From positions 496,001 to 560,000 of the forward strand of contig JAHCAX010000001.1 in the NCBI GenBank assembly GCA_019634675.1: a stretch of 64,000 bases of DNA, read 5' to 3'. The translations under genes and the position numbers were made by a program. Source of the DNA: Acherontichlamydia pituitae (GTDB lineage: Bacteria > Chlamydiota > Chlamydiia > Chlamydiales > Rhabdochlamydiaceae). Positions 8,901 through 18,192 of this stretch are shown here, one piece after another (position 1 is the first letter of the stretch; the number at the start of each line of letters is the position of its first letter). The notes below the pieces were generated by a model. That model searched no databases, was not told where the DNA came from, and saw nothing but the letters and a program-made list of their open reading frames with translations.

Positions 8901-11900
8901 GCTGGAGGAGTCCCGTCAAAAACTTTTGCATCTTGAAGTAAAACAACAGATTTTTAGCCCTTTTCAGCCGTTGGTTCCTCCATCGATCGATTTTTCGAAA
9001 CTAGCTTCGGGAGACGATTTGATAGGGGCGATCGATCAGCTCAATGATTTTTTTGAGCAAAGTTTTCAAAATCCGATGGACCCGCACCAAACAATTGCAA
9101 CCCGTATGGCGACAGAGGCCTTGAGCACGCTTGCTTTGCCGAACAAGGGGATATTTTATCCGGGGATCGACGAAAAAACATTGATTGGGTCGCTGTCCGT
9201 TGCCCAAAAAGAGCTTTTACAGCAAAAGCTGGGAAACCTTTGCCAAAAGTATGCCACAGCGATGAACGCCCAACGATCTGCAGCAGCAATCAGAGAGCAG
9301 GAACGGTTTGCCATGTGGTATGGAGACCATGAGGAACCTTTTACTGAAGCTGAGAGCGTCGAGCAATACTTGTGCATCAACAAGCTTTTTGCCTACTATT
9401 GGAGGCTCTCCCTTGGCTTAGAAGGTAAGGAAATGGGGTCTTGTTCCTTATGCCATTATGGGATCGATGTTTCCCATTTAAAAGCTCTTCAATCCAGCGT
9501 CCATCTGCCTTGCTATAGTCCTCAGGTTTCCGTGCAGTTGAATGGGCTCATTGAGTTTTTTGAACAGAGCCATCCGTCCCCAAAAGCATCGAATCGGACG
9601 CTTCTTGCAATCGGGTCCTGGTCTGAAAGCGGGGAGAATATCGAGCTTCCCCTCGCCAATGAAAAAGTGAAAGAGGGATTTGGAGATAGCATCTTATGCG
9701 ATGAGTGGTATCAGAGGATTCCGGAAAAGTGGTGGTCGGAAATCGATCGCGATATCGATAGGATCAAAGGTTGGACGAAGCCTGATCTAAAAAAATTCCG
9801 CATGGCCCATTTATTTGCACATCCTGAGATGCTGCAGCACAAAGCGATGGATAATTCGGAATCTTCCCAAGATCAGTGGGCTTGGATGCAAAGCATGGGC
9901 GCTTATAGCGATCTAAGAAAAATGGCATTCACCTGTTGGTTATTTAAAAACGCTTCCCACCAGGAGCTTGTTCAACTTAAAAAAGTCGAATGGTCGGAGG
10001 AGAGCCACCGTTTGGAGACAAAGTTAGTCGCTAAGTCGCGGGTAAAGGATCTAGTAGGCAAGGCGCGCAGTTGCTGTGATCCATTCCACATGGGGAAATT
10101 GGGCCACCCATTGCTGGGCAGCACAGAGCATGCATTGAGAAGAACGCAGGAACAAAACGAATACACCATCGATGAATGCAAAAGAGGACCGTTGTTAAGC
10201 GATCAACGCTACTATGAGATCGCCCACTCGGAAGAATTTGCGATCCATCGGCTTCTGTGCCATTACAAGGAGAACATTTCCGATCTCAAGAATTCGGGCG
10301 ACCAGACCTTTTTCCAGCTTCTCTTGTTTGGTAAAGAACAGTTAACCCAAGCGATGAGCCAAGATCCTTCCATTGGAAACCGGATCTTGAGCCTGATCGA
10401 CCAAGCCCTTTATGAGTTTAATCTTGAACTGCAGGCCGATCCGACAAAGGAAAATGTGCTGCATGGAATTGTTTTTCTCAACGTAATCAAACTCCGGCTT
10501 GAAGCCTATCTGCCGGGCAGCTTTTCCCAAAAAGAGCGGATGCAACTCCAACAAGAGATTGTTGAGCATTTAGAACGGATTGCTGTGAAAGAATCTTCTT
10601 CTTCCCAATCGGAGTCCGTAAAGAGATCGTCATTCGCGGGAGTCAACAAAGTGGAGCTTCGTTTGCTATGGATCTGCGCTCAACCCGAGTCCTCTTGGTC
10701 TGATTTGAAAAGATGCGAGCAGGTTTTGACCTATCTGGGCCAATTTGAGTTGTATGCAGAGCAATTAGGATCGGATGACGCCTCTGTCGATCCGAGTTTG
10801 AGGGCATTCGCCTACCAGACGGTCTTTGCACATCTCAACGCCTTGAAGAAAGCTTGCGATAACCCGGAAGTAATATCAGGAGCTGTGCGGCAAATTGCTC
10901 AGGCTTATGGGATCCATGTCGAATCGGAGACTGTCATTAAAGGGGCGTTCCCGCAAGTCCATTTTGTACAAGGTGACCGCTTATATGAAATCAATCTCTT
11001 AAGCGGCATTGTCGCCCGCGACAAAGTGCCTCTTGTCAACCCAAGCAGATTATTATTGAATTCCGTGATCAGCGAATTTGCAAAGGGAAGAAATGACCCT
11101 ATCGAGATCTATGTCCTGGGAAGAACGGATCAAGGCAGTCGGTTTTATTCCCGTTCAGGAGGCAACGAATATTATTTTACCGTTCATAAGGTGGACCAAT
11201 CGAATTGGGTGACTCAGATCGAATGGCAAAGAGGCTCGGAAACTTTCTGCCATCTGCCCTTTGACAAGGTCCCAGATGAATTCAAACAAATAGCGCTTGA
11301 GAACCCGCCGAAACAGAACAACTATTATTATTGGGTCAGCAAAGGCCCTTCGAAAATTGCTGGGATCATTCAAAATCGGGCGACGGGTGTCGAAGAGGTG
11401 ATCATCTATGCAGATGGAACGGCTGAAAGGCCTCTTTCTAAAGAAAGATGGAACTATTTGCCTGTGAAATCGATTCCCATACTGGCTGTTTTGGCCTCGA
11501 TGCAGAGCAAAGAGCAGATCGCAGTTTGGGAAAAGATAGGTTCTTCAAATGTTCTGGAAGTGAACTGCTTCGGGCTGCATGACAGCAACGGAGCTCCATT
11601 TAGGTTCCAAATGGGAAGCAAGTCTGATTCTTTCGATGTGGTCAATCTCCCCGGATACAGTCTTTCCGATGCTAAAACAGTTAAAGGACTTGGCCGTTCT
11701 TTCCCTTATCTAGTCGTGGAGAATGGCAAAGGCAGGCAAAAAGCGCTTGTCCCTGTGAAAATTTGGTCGGAGGCGGTAGGCGGTTCCAAAGATCCGGAAA
11801 AGACTTACTCGTGCGAGGAAATTGCAATCGATGAAAAAGGAAATCCTTCTCCTTCCGGGATCCAGCAACTTCTTCTTGCATATTATTTTATTGGGGCCAA

Positions 11901-14900
11901 GCAGTACGACCGGGCCCTTGGGCTTTTGAAGCAGATCGATGAATCCAGGGCCTATACTCCCGATGAGTTCAAAATGCTTGGATGGATCTTGCTCCACAGC
12001 AAAAAGACAAAGGACCATTCCCCAAAAGCTGTCGCTTTGAGTTTGATGGCAGCGCGTTTGGCAAATCAGAACCTGGAGAACTTTCCAGATGCCCATCCTC
12101 AAAATCCGCTTATTATGAAGGTAGCCGGATATTATGATGAACCAAAAGCATGGGTCCAGTTTTGGAAAGGATCTGCGAACTGGGAAAAGACAGCTGGCAG
12201 GCCGGAACCTCTTTCTCTCATCCTTGGGCAAACATTCGAACGCTACTACGAGATCAGTTCCCACTGCACCCCTGTGTTTCAGATCCATGGCAAGCAGCTC
12301 ACTTCTTTTGAAGAGCTGCAATGGTTAGCTAAGATCATTCAATTTGCTCCTCTTCCCGCTTTGATTCGCCGTTTCACATTCCTTCTTACAGGGAAGCCAG
12401 ATCCCATCATCGAGGAAGCAAAGCCTGAATTTGCAATCAGTTTTAAGTTTCCCGATGAAATGACCGGGTTTGATTGGCTCCATTCGATCGATGCGAGCTC
12501 GGATGATTACAGGCCAGTTCTTGCCTTTCTTGACCGGATACGGCCTGAAAAAGGCCTAAAAGAGCATTTCGGAAAGCTGTATGCCTTGGCAACCAAGGGG
12601 ACTGCGGAAGAAAAACAGGACCTTCTTATCTTCTTAAAGGATATGCAGTACGATCCCAACGAGGTCAATCAATTGATCCGCGGAATCCTGATGTCGCAGC
12701 TGCCTCCTTATGATTCTGGGCCGGCCTCCACTTTATTTAGCATTTATCAAAGCGGTTACTCTCGTTATTCTAGCGATTCTCCTTCCAGTCCCTTGACCAT
12801 GTCTCAAGCGATTGCTAAAAAGGTCGTTGAAATTAATGCTAGCAGGTATCAGGATGGCAAGCTTTCCCCCTATGAGCCATTTTATGGGTATTCCAATCCT
12901 GAAAAGCAGCTAAGCGCGCTAGTGCGCGAATGGCAAAAGCATTTCTTCCCTTCCTCTTTACAAAGTTCCCCGAAAATGCAGGAAGGAATTTCCCCAGATA
13001 TCCAAGCTCTTTTGCCTCCTCTTTCAGAGCAGCGGAAGGAGAAATTGGCCGGCCATTACGAACACAGCAGCGATAAGTGCATCTTAGAGATGAATTCCTC
13101 AGTTAAAATCTTTTTTGCAGCCGAGAAGATACAACCGAGCACGACTGCGTATCCCTCTTTGCCAGCAACGATGGAAAAGGACCCGTATTTCCAAATGCGC
13201 GGGGCCGCCTTGCGCAAAGATATTGAAGATGGCATGGCTTTGAACGACTCGAAGGTCTGTTATGTCCTAAAAGAGAAGAAAACGGATACTCTCTTACCGC
13301 TGAAGAAAGATCTTCTTTCAAAGAAAGAAGGGCTGCAAAGGGAACTCAAAGACCGGCTAAGCGATATTCAGAAGCTTGTAAAGCAGGTAAGAGGCGGAGA
13401 TGCCCGTGAAATAGAAGCCCAGCTGCTCCGTTTGGGCAAGAAGGATGTCCCTCCGGCCCTTGACGAGTGCATCGCCATATTTGTTCAAAGAGACATCGCC
13501 CTTTATCAGCAGCGGATGCCTTTTTTAAGCCTGCAGGACTGCCTGGAGCTGGACAACATGATCGGCGAATATCTTCTCCTTGCGACGACAGAACAACGGG
13601 TGTCCAGGTCCTTGGACAAGCTGAACAAGGTGCTCTCCTGTGCGCATAAAGGAAAAAGCACAGTACAGCCTCTTCACAATTTGGCATTGGAAATGAATAA
13701 GAAACGGGAGTTCACCGCTTCAGACTATCCAGAGATGCTGGTATTGGAATACTATGCCGATATTTCGATGCGGGAAGAACAGTGCCTCAACTTGATCAAA
13801 ATGACGACAAGGGATGAGCATGGAAGGTTTCCGCCGCTGCTCTTGCAGATGATCATGAGCGCAGGAAAGACTTCTGTTCTAGGGACGCTGCTTGCATTAA
13901 TGAAAGCCGACGGCTATCACCTGTCGATCCTCTTTACTCCCCGCTCCCTGTTGGATAGCAATGCGCCGGAAATGAAAGAGAGGAACCAGTCTTTCTTTGG
14001 CCAGCGGGGGCATACGCTGACGTTCAACCGCGGCAAAGCTTATTTCAATGTGCCCAATTTGCTGCGGCTGCAGCACATGCTGCTCCATGCAATTGTTCAT
14101 CGGGAGTATTTGATCTTGTGTCCAGAAACGCTTCTGAGCATGCAGAACCAATACATCGAAGCAAGGGAGAAGATCTACAGCTTGCGCCAGCAGCAGCTCA
14201 GCGCTACTCCCGCCCAAAGGGAGAAGCTGCAAAGGGAAATCCAGGAATGGGAGGCCCCTGCGCAAGAGTTGAAAAAGATCCTGCTTCTCATCCGCCAGCG
14301 AGGAGCTGCGACCTTTGATGAGATCGATGCTCAGTCTTCACCGCGCAAAGAGCTTAACTATCCCGGGATTGAGACCACACGTTTGGACAAGATCAGCGTT
14401 GAGCTGGTCAGCGCCCTTTATGAGATTGCATCGACAGATCCCGAATTGATCAAGATGGGTTTGAATCTAAAGGAAAACACCCAATCGCGCCTTGTTCCAA
14501 GTAAAATTGAGGAGATCAAACCTCTTCTCGTTAAAAAAATTGTTCATGCCATCCAATCCAATCCCCTCTGGTGCCAGCACCTGGGGCTAGGGCTTGTTTG
14601 CGATATGCAGCAGATTAGCGATTTGACCGATTATTTATTAAATCCAGGCAGCGATGTCCCAAAGTGGATTACTGCTTTGAACGCTTCAGGAAGCGAACAG
14701 GATAGGAACGCCGCGGAAAGGATCGCCTTGATCCGTCAAGAGATCGCCCAATGGCTCCCATCGTGTTGGAAGTATAGCGCAAATGAGCATTTTGGCAGAT
14801 CGAAGGAACATCCCGATTACCTAGCTGCAAAGCCCAATATTTGCGCTAGCACTCCGAATGAAAGCGCAGAGATCGCCCACGCTTGGGAACTGGTCAACAA

Positions 14901-17900
14901 AACATTGCAGCTTTATGTCAGCACGGGAATCGACAAAAACCAAGCAAAGGCTATTGTTGAGTCATTGCAAAAACTTGCCATCATCGAGAGCCGAAAGATC
15001 GGGATCGATTCCATGCAAACAGAGGCCAAGAATAGCACCGTCTTTGACAAGACGGAAGCTGTTCAGTTCTTCAAAAAAGCCGTTGAAGGATCGGGAGAAG
15101 AAGATCTTGATCTGATGAAGCTGCAGGCCAATGATCAGGAAGCGATGAAAAGGGTCCAGAAGGTGCTCAATGCCAAGACTCCCGAGTCGACCCATTTGAT
15201 CATCAAGTACCTCAATGAACAGGTTTTTCCAAAGCTGGAATTCCATCGGGACCAGATCCACAATAATACAGCCAACTTAAGCGGAGCCGTCGACTCGGAG
15301 CAAGGGTATTCGGGAACAACTGCCAACTTGTTCATCTTTTCCCACGCCTATTTGCAAGCCCCCGATAAGAGGATCATTCCCGATAAGGGCGCATATGGAA
15401 AAGTGATCGACAAGCTATGCCGCGCCAATCGGACAGTCCATACTGTAAGTCCTCAGCTGAAAACGGCAAAAGATCTAATGAAGAAGGCCCATGAAGAAAA
15501 GCAAGTTGAGGAGAGGAACCGTTTTCATGCATTCATCGATATCGGCGCCCATTTCAAAGGCCATAGCAATGCTGATGTGGCCGCTTCATTCCTGGACTAT
15601 TTTTCAGAGCTTAAACAAAGTCCGATCGAAGGGATCTTATACTACGACGATGCGACAAATCAATTGGCCTGCTTAAAGAAGGGAAGGAATGAACCGATCC
15701 TGATCGGCTCGACCGATGCGAAAACAATATTTGCCAAGACAGGCCTGAAAAAGAACCAGTTGTTCACATATTATGATCAGTTCCATACAAGAGGCGCAAA
15801 CATCATTCAGGATCCTCGTGCGAAGGCATTTTACACGATCGGCGATCAGACCGTGCTTAACGATGAGCTTCAAGGCGATATGAGGATGCGCGGACTACTG
15901 GAAGAACAAGAGGTCGAGGGGATAATCTCTCAAGACCTGATCCCGCTGATCGCTCATCGGATCGAGACGCCGATCGTTGAAAAGCCTTCGATCGAACAGA
16001 TCTTGCTCTTTGGGGAAGTCAACGGCCTGATCAGGGATCGAGAGGACAATCTTAAGTCATTTTTAGTGAAGCTTACCGCCGCAGCAAGAAAGCATGTGCT
16101 CGACAAGCTCTATATCAGTAAACCGGAAGAAGAGGAAGTCCTCTATGCTGCTGCACGCACATTTTTCATTAAGCCGATGACCGAAGAGCTCTTCTCTCAA
16201 TATGGCGGAACCCCTAAACCAATTGATGCGGACAAGTATATCGAAGCACAGATCCAATCCTACAGCAGCAAGATCGATTTGATCGAGCCGCATATGCCTC
16301 CAGAAAAGGTCAAAGCGTTAAGGAGGGAGCTCGAAGAGATCGCATCCATGTCTGTCCATTACATTCCTCCTAAAATCGACACCCGGTCTCAGGGACAGGA
16401 CAACACAGTGGAGAAGATTGCCGATATTGAAAAAAAGGTGGACAACTTAAGCGAGCTTGATCTTGAAAGCCAAGAAGACCTTTCAAAGAACCAAACACTT
16501 CGAAAAGCTGAAGAAAGACCTTGGCAATTCGATTCCCTGGAAGCTCTTCTGCATCAATTATTTTCACCTATTGCAGAAAGCTTAGCTGTAGAGCCGATGT
16601 ATCAAAGGATGTCGGATGTGATGAACTCTCATGGAGACTATGCCCTATTCTCCGACTCCTTTTCACCGGAGTTTTTAGTAAGCAATAATTTTATCGAAAC
16701 CGTTTCAGGACAATCGAATCTCTTTGAAAAGCTCCAAAAGACCCCTTATGAGACCCTGCTTTTCATTGACCCTAAGTCTAGGAAGCCCTATTTGCTTGTG
16801 CTGAGCACAAAGGAGGCTCAAGGATTCTTAAGAGCGATCGAAGAGTATCGGGAAAATTGTCCGTTTACTTTGTTAAATGGCGATGGCAGCTTCAGGGCTG
16901 GAGCATCGGTGGATTTGGCAGATTCTCAAATCCAGCAACTGATCGTGCAGATGCTCTTTTTCTCTGGAAGACTTTCGCTGATCCAAGAACAGAAGTGGGA
17001 ACAAGGCCTTGCAGCTTTTCTTAAGATAAATCGAGCGATGAAAAGAGATTTTTTTGAAGCAGTGGCCCTCAATTCTACGAAGTTGATGGAGTATGAGCAC
17101 AGCATGTTGAAACGGATGCTCAATGCTCCTTCTGAAACAGTGCATAAGGTCGATCCTGTTTTCACAGAGCTCAAGTCTGCTTATTTTGCGATGAAGCATG
17201 GAAATGGGTTCAAATGCAAAGAAAGTGTGGAAAAACATTTTAGCGTGCTTGGAAAAGAGCGCCCGGAAGAACTTTGCATTGTGATCGATATTGCAAGAAC
17301 CATAGCGCGTTCTGCGAAATCGGCTAGCCTTTCTAAATGGGGATCAGAAATTCTTTTGGAAAGCCTTCCCCTTTTAAAATCCTACGCGGAAACAGGCCAA
17401 TATAAGCCGATGGAAAAGATGATCCAAGCGCTTAAAGAACCAGTTGGCGAGGAACTGAAAACGCAGATCGTCCAAGCCTTGACACAGATGCCTGAAGTGC
17501 CAATTGAACTTCTTAAAAAGGCGTATGCGAATAGCTGCTGTTTAATGATCGATGAAAAAACCCAAGTTGCTGGACTTGTTCAACAATTCAGCTCCACATT
17601 ATTGCTGCTCAAACAATTCAGCGGACATCTTCAGTTTGAAGATCTTGTTACAGCCGGCGGCGTTCAGCTGATGGAATACTGCATCCCTAAGCGGCCAGCT
17701 TACAGCTATTCTCGTGAAAAGGCAGTTGATAAGAGTGCAATCGCTTTTGATGCGATCGTTGCACATCTTCGCAATCTAACAATGCATGATGGTAAAGATG
17801 CAGATCTTTTCATCCAGTACGCAAGGCCTTTTTTGACGAAGTATTTAGGTTCCATGCACGAGACCTATCTGAGGGGATTCCAGCGGGAAGAAAAACAATT

Positions 17901-18192
17901 ACTCGAGGATGAAAAGAAAGTGCTGCGCATGTATCAAGAACTATCAGGAAAATATTGTGGTGTCCATCCGGAGCTTGACAAAATTTTTATCGAGCAGATG
18001 ATCCATCCGATTGTCAAAGGTTCTTACAGGCAGAGTTACAGCTCACAAGAATATTCACTAACCGAGAGCAGCTGGGAGTGGCAGAAAAACGTTGAAGCAT
18101 TGCTCAAGACAAAACATCCTTATGCTCTTGAACAAGCGGAAAATCTCCGCCTTAAGTTTGAGAAAGATGACCGTTATGAACTTTGGTTTTAA
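5932..18192 (+). CDS. giant (4086-residue) DUF3638/DUF3645 helicase-like protein
   Basis: A single uninterrupted frame encodes 4086 residues. Residues ~1-570 contain ankyrin-like repeats (GWTAFEAAL, DTVLHVLIS, KTVLDTAKEKG). Residues ~740-880 hold H753, N773/D775, Q864 and C869 in QRSGTC, an order resembling clan CE-type cysteine peptidases. The core is an SF2-helicase-like NTPase: P-loop-like MSAGKTS (2642-2648), DEID box (2796-2799), YSGTT (3126-3130), a DEAH-like DQFHTRG (3282-3288) and MRMRG (3317-3321). The last two resemble the DEAHTRG and MRMR motifs of DUF3638/DUF3645 proteins, otherwise known mostly from eukaryotes. No signal peptide or membrane segment is visible. Function is unknown; a secreted or host-directed role is conjecture. 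Its 3' end overlaps convergent mnmG. Confidence 0.8.
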   Translation: MSVNKSLINQESSGCTSPSALPVSLKELSEYFQSADLFMGLLSQIQQEQGAEARWAARQPLCAKELVQTLFSKKKFANAVVPFFSLCDKDPGLRKALQRIASNSDQKLEKVQGTIEKNIQSLAEHPELFFELGHESLNHKNRRLAQALFSYCGKNPTFVQKNLKEFSDLVKRAVHLEDLVVLEFIFDHGIDQFLEKKEGSFGHNGGLNLGTLLNYQRWNTLDLLIQKGKVPGMVISKYELQKGKDQEKIDLMIANGAVVEKPTLLWEDEETNRLKKAFERHEMYKTLHEDVLTIDFLKTLKADDLWWWLSFDFHAASVLAKFPDFFNALLLQQSDRPPYFERALKVYSAAGIFDQTVHGVPLLFKAIFSNNDSMAEALLCQGVPAKAVEEKTGWTAFEAALRCLRPDGTGLKLFEFFLNHPATDCHAVFKDGTHPIDALFQLDIPNKLLPLKAMLKKGAALRGSKLSLLERAAKLQPYDVPALKLLISHGLFLGEMTPDKDTVLHVLISSCAASSGLEREAFLQLIAHVAAHAPKAFDGVVDSKGKTVLDTAKEKGVPEAVLILLQAGIAQGSSISKSQPVKLSAQKGDSHELKIFENEIQIIEESYRKLDAPKSSSELRPWMNLTNITYLFGDAIVKYGVAAKSSEKGSESKGRSFEGSGSFLAALLSVCEKTLIAKGCNAEELQAVEQARQKLERAVFCFNLLSICAVKEEFRREYLPILSSTIEAQIAALAPGETLLLPSGWTGQEGRYHAMLIEVGKNADGTCSLTVINTDKKNGALLHAQRPTELKTLINPVRAFNGIPQEELFDSSLVPSLLSLLAHFPEDGANQYGDKDYYHVLFSRFSGYAVSLPPDKKMCFITAQRSGTCTIRCALAYLHIFLGTELYRKVKTELEEITFQAINDPQFLEKSAVSSEFLQHLEHAIERAALRTDKQRERGSASLLQAKKMADLLSDVEAKIPKAVESSKANEKTKGVDNAEAPPLQQTAMKLEESRQKLLHLEVKQQIFSPFQPLVPPSIDFSKLASGDDLIGAIDQLNDFFEQSFQNPMDPHQTIATRMATEALSTLALPNKGIFYPGIDEKTLIGSLSVAQKELLQQKLGNLCQKYATAMNAQRSAAAIREQERFAMWYGDHEEPFTEAESVEQYLCINKLFAYYWRLSLGLEGKEMGSCSLCHYGIDVSHLKALQSSVHLPCYSPQVSVQLNGLIEFFEQSHPSPKASNRTLLAIGSWSESGENIELPLANEKVKEGFGDSILCDEWYQRIPEKWWSEIDRDIDRIKGWTKPDLKKFRMAHLFAHPEMLQHKAMDNSESSQDQWAWMQSMGAYSDLRKMAFTCWLFKNASHQELVQLKKVEWSEESHRLETKLVAKSRVKDLVGKARSCCDPFHMGKLGHPLLGSTEHALRRTQEQNEYTIDECKRGPLLSDQRYYEIAHSEEFAIHRLLCHYKENISDLKNSGDQTFFQLLLFGKEQLTQAMSQDPSIGNRILSLIDQALYEFNLELQADPTKENVLHGIVFLNVIKLRLEAYLPGSFSQKERMQLQQEIVEHLERIAVKESSSSQSESVKRSSFAGVNKVELRLLWICAQPESSWSDLKRCEQVLTYLGQFELYAEQLGSDDASVDPSLRAFAYQTVFAHLNALKKACDNPEVISGAVRQIAQAYGIHVESETVIKGAFPQVHFVQGDRLYEINLLSGIVARDKVPLVNPSRLLLNSVISEFAKGRNDPIEIYVLGRTDQGSRFYSRSGGNEYYFTVHKVDQSNWVTQIEWQRGSETFCHLPFDKVPDEFKQIALENPPKQNNYYYWVSKGPSKIAGIIQNRATGVEEVIIYADGTAERPLSKERWNYLPVKSIPILAVLASMQSKEQIAVWEKIGSSNVLEVNCFGLHDSNGAPFRFQMGSKSDSFDVVNLPGYSLSDAKTVKGLGRSFPYLVVENGKGRQKALVPVKIWSEAVGGSKDPEKTYSCEEIAIDEKGNPSPSGIQQLLLAYYFIGAKQYDRALGLLKQIDESRAYTPDEFKMLGWILLHSKKTKDHSPKAVALSLMAARLANQNLENFPDAHPQNPLIMKVAGYYDEPKAWVQFWKGSANWEKTAGRPEPLSLILGQTFERYYEISSHCTPVFQIHGKQLTSFEELQWLAKIIQFAPLPALIRRFTFLLTGKPDPIIEEAKPEFAISFKFPDEMTGFDWLHSIDASSDDYRPVLAFLDRIRPEKGLKEHFGKLYALATKGTAEEKQDLLIFLKDMQYDPNEVNQLIRGILMSQLPPYDSGPASTLFSIYQSGYSRYSSDSPSSPLTMSQAIAKKVVEINASRYQDGKLSPYEPFYGYSNPEKQLSALVREWQKHFFPSSLQSSPKMQEGISPDIQALLPPLSEQRKEKLAGHYEHSSDKCILEMNSSVKIFFAAEKIQPSTTAYPSLPATMEKDPYFQMRGAALRKDIEDGMALNDSKVCYVLKEKKTDTLLPLKKDLLSKKEGLQRELKDRLSDIQKLVKQVRGGDAREIEAQLLRLGKKDVPPALDECIAIFVQRDIALYQQRMPFLSLQDCLELDNMIGEYLLLATTEQRVSRSLDKLNKVLSCAHKGKSTVQPLHNLALEMNKKREFTASDYPEMLVLEYYADISMREEQCLNLIKMTTRDEHGRFPPLLLQMIMSAGKTSVLGTLLALMKADGYHLSILFTPRSLLDSNAPEMKERNQSFFGQRGHTLTFNRGKAYFNVPNLLRLQHMLLHAIVHREYLILCPETLLSMQNQYIEAREKIYSLRQQQLSATPAQREKLQREIQEWEAPAQELKKILLLIRQRGAATFDEIDAQSSPRKELNYPGIETTRLDKISVELVSALYEIASTDPELIKMGLNLKENTQSRLVPSKIEEIKPLLVKKIVHAIQSNPLWCQHLGLGLVCDMQQISDLTDYLLNPGSDVPKWITALNASGSEQDRNAAERIALIRQEIAQWLPSCWKYSANEHFGRSKEHPDYLAAKPNICASTPNESAEIAHAWELVNKTLQLYVSTGIDKNQAKAIVESLQKLAIIESRKIGIDSMQTEAKNSTVFDKTEAVQFFKKAVEGSGEEDLDLMKLQANDQEAMKRVQKVLNAKTPESTHLIIKYLNEQVFPKLEFHRDQIHNNTANLSGAVDSEQGYSGTTANLFIFSHAYLQAPDKRIIPDKGAYGKVIDKLCRANRTVHTVSPQLKTAKDLMKKAHEEKQVEERNRFHAFIDIGAHFKGHSNADVAASFLDYFSELKQSPIEGILYYDDATNQLACLKKGRNEPILIGSTDAKTIFAKTGLKKNQLFTYYDQFHTRGANIIQDPRAKAFYTIGDQTVLNDELQGDMRMRGLLEEQEVEGIISQDLIPLIAHRIETPIVEKPSIEQILLFGEVNGLIRDREDNLKSFLVKLTAAARKHVLDKLYISKPEEEEVLYAAARTFFIKPMTEELFSQYGGTPKPIDADKYIEAQIQSYSSKIDLIEPHMPPEKVKALRRELEEIASMSVHYIPPKIDTRSQGQDNTVEKIADIEKKVDNLSELDLESQEDLSKNQTLRKAEERPWQFDSLEALLHQLFSPIAESLAVEPMYQRMSDVMNSHGDYALFSDSFSPEFLVSNNFIETVSGQSNLFEKLQKTPYETLLFIDPKSRKPYLLVLSTKEAQGFLRAIEEYRENCPFTLLNGDGSFRAGASVDLADSQIQQLIVQMLFFSGRLSLIQEQKWEQGLAAFLKINRAMKRDFFEAVALNSTKLMEYEHSMLKRMLNAPSETVHKVDPVFTELKSAYFAMKHGNGFKCKESVEKHFSVLGKERPEELCIVIDIARTIARSAKSASLSKWGSEILLESLPLLKSYAETGQYKPMEKMIQALKEPVGEELKTQIVQALTQMPEVPIELLKKAYANSCCLMIDEKTQVAGLVQQFSSTLLLLKQFSGHLQFEDLVTAGGVQLMEYCIPKRPAYSYSREKAVDKSAIAFDAIVAHLRNLTMHDGKDADLFIQYARPFLTKYLGSMHETYLRGFQREEKQLLEDEKKVLRMYQELSGKYCGVHPELDKIFIEQMIHPIVKGSYRQSYSSQEYSLTESSWEWQKNVEALLKTKHPYALEQAENLRLKFEKDDRYELWF

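Noticed and set aside
11710..12321. 203-codon minus-strand ORF
   Set aside because: Antisense shadow inside the giant gene; no recognisable domain.
13346..13687. Cys/Pro/Arg-rich minus-strand ORF
   Set aside because: Composition typical of antisense of a helical charged coding region inside the giant gene.
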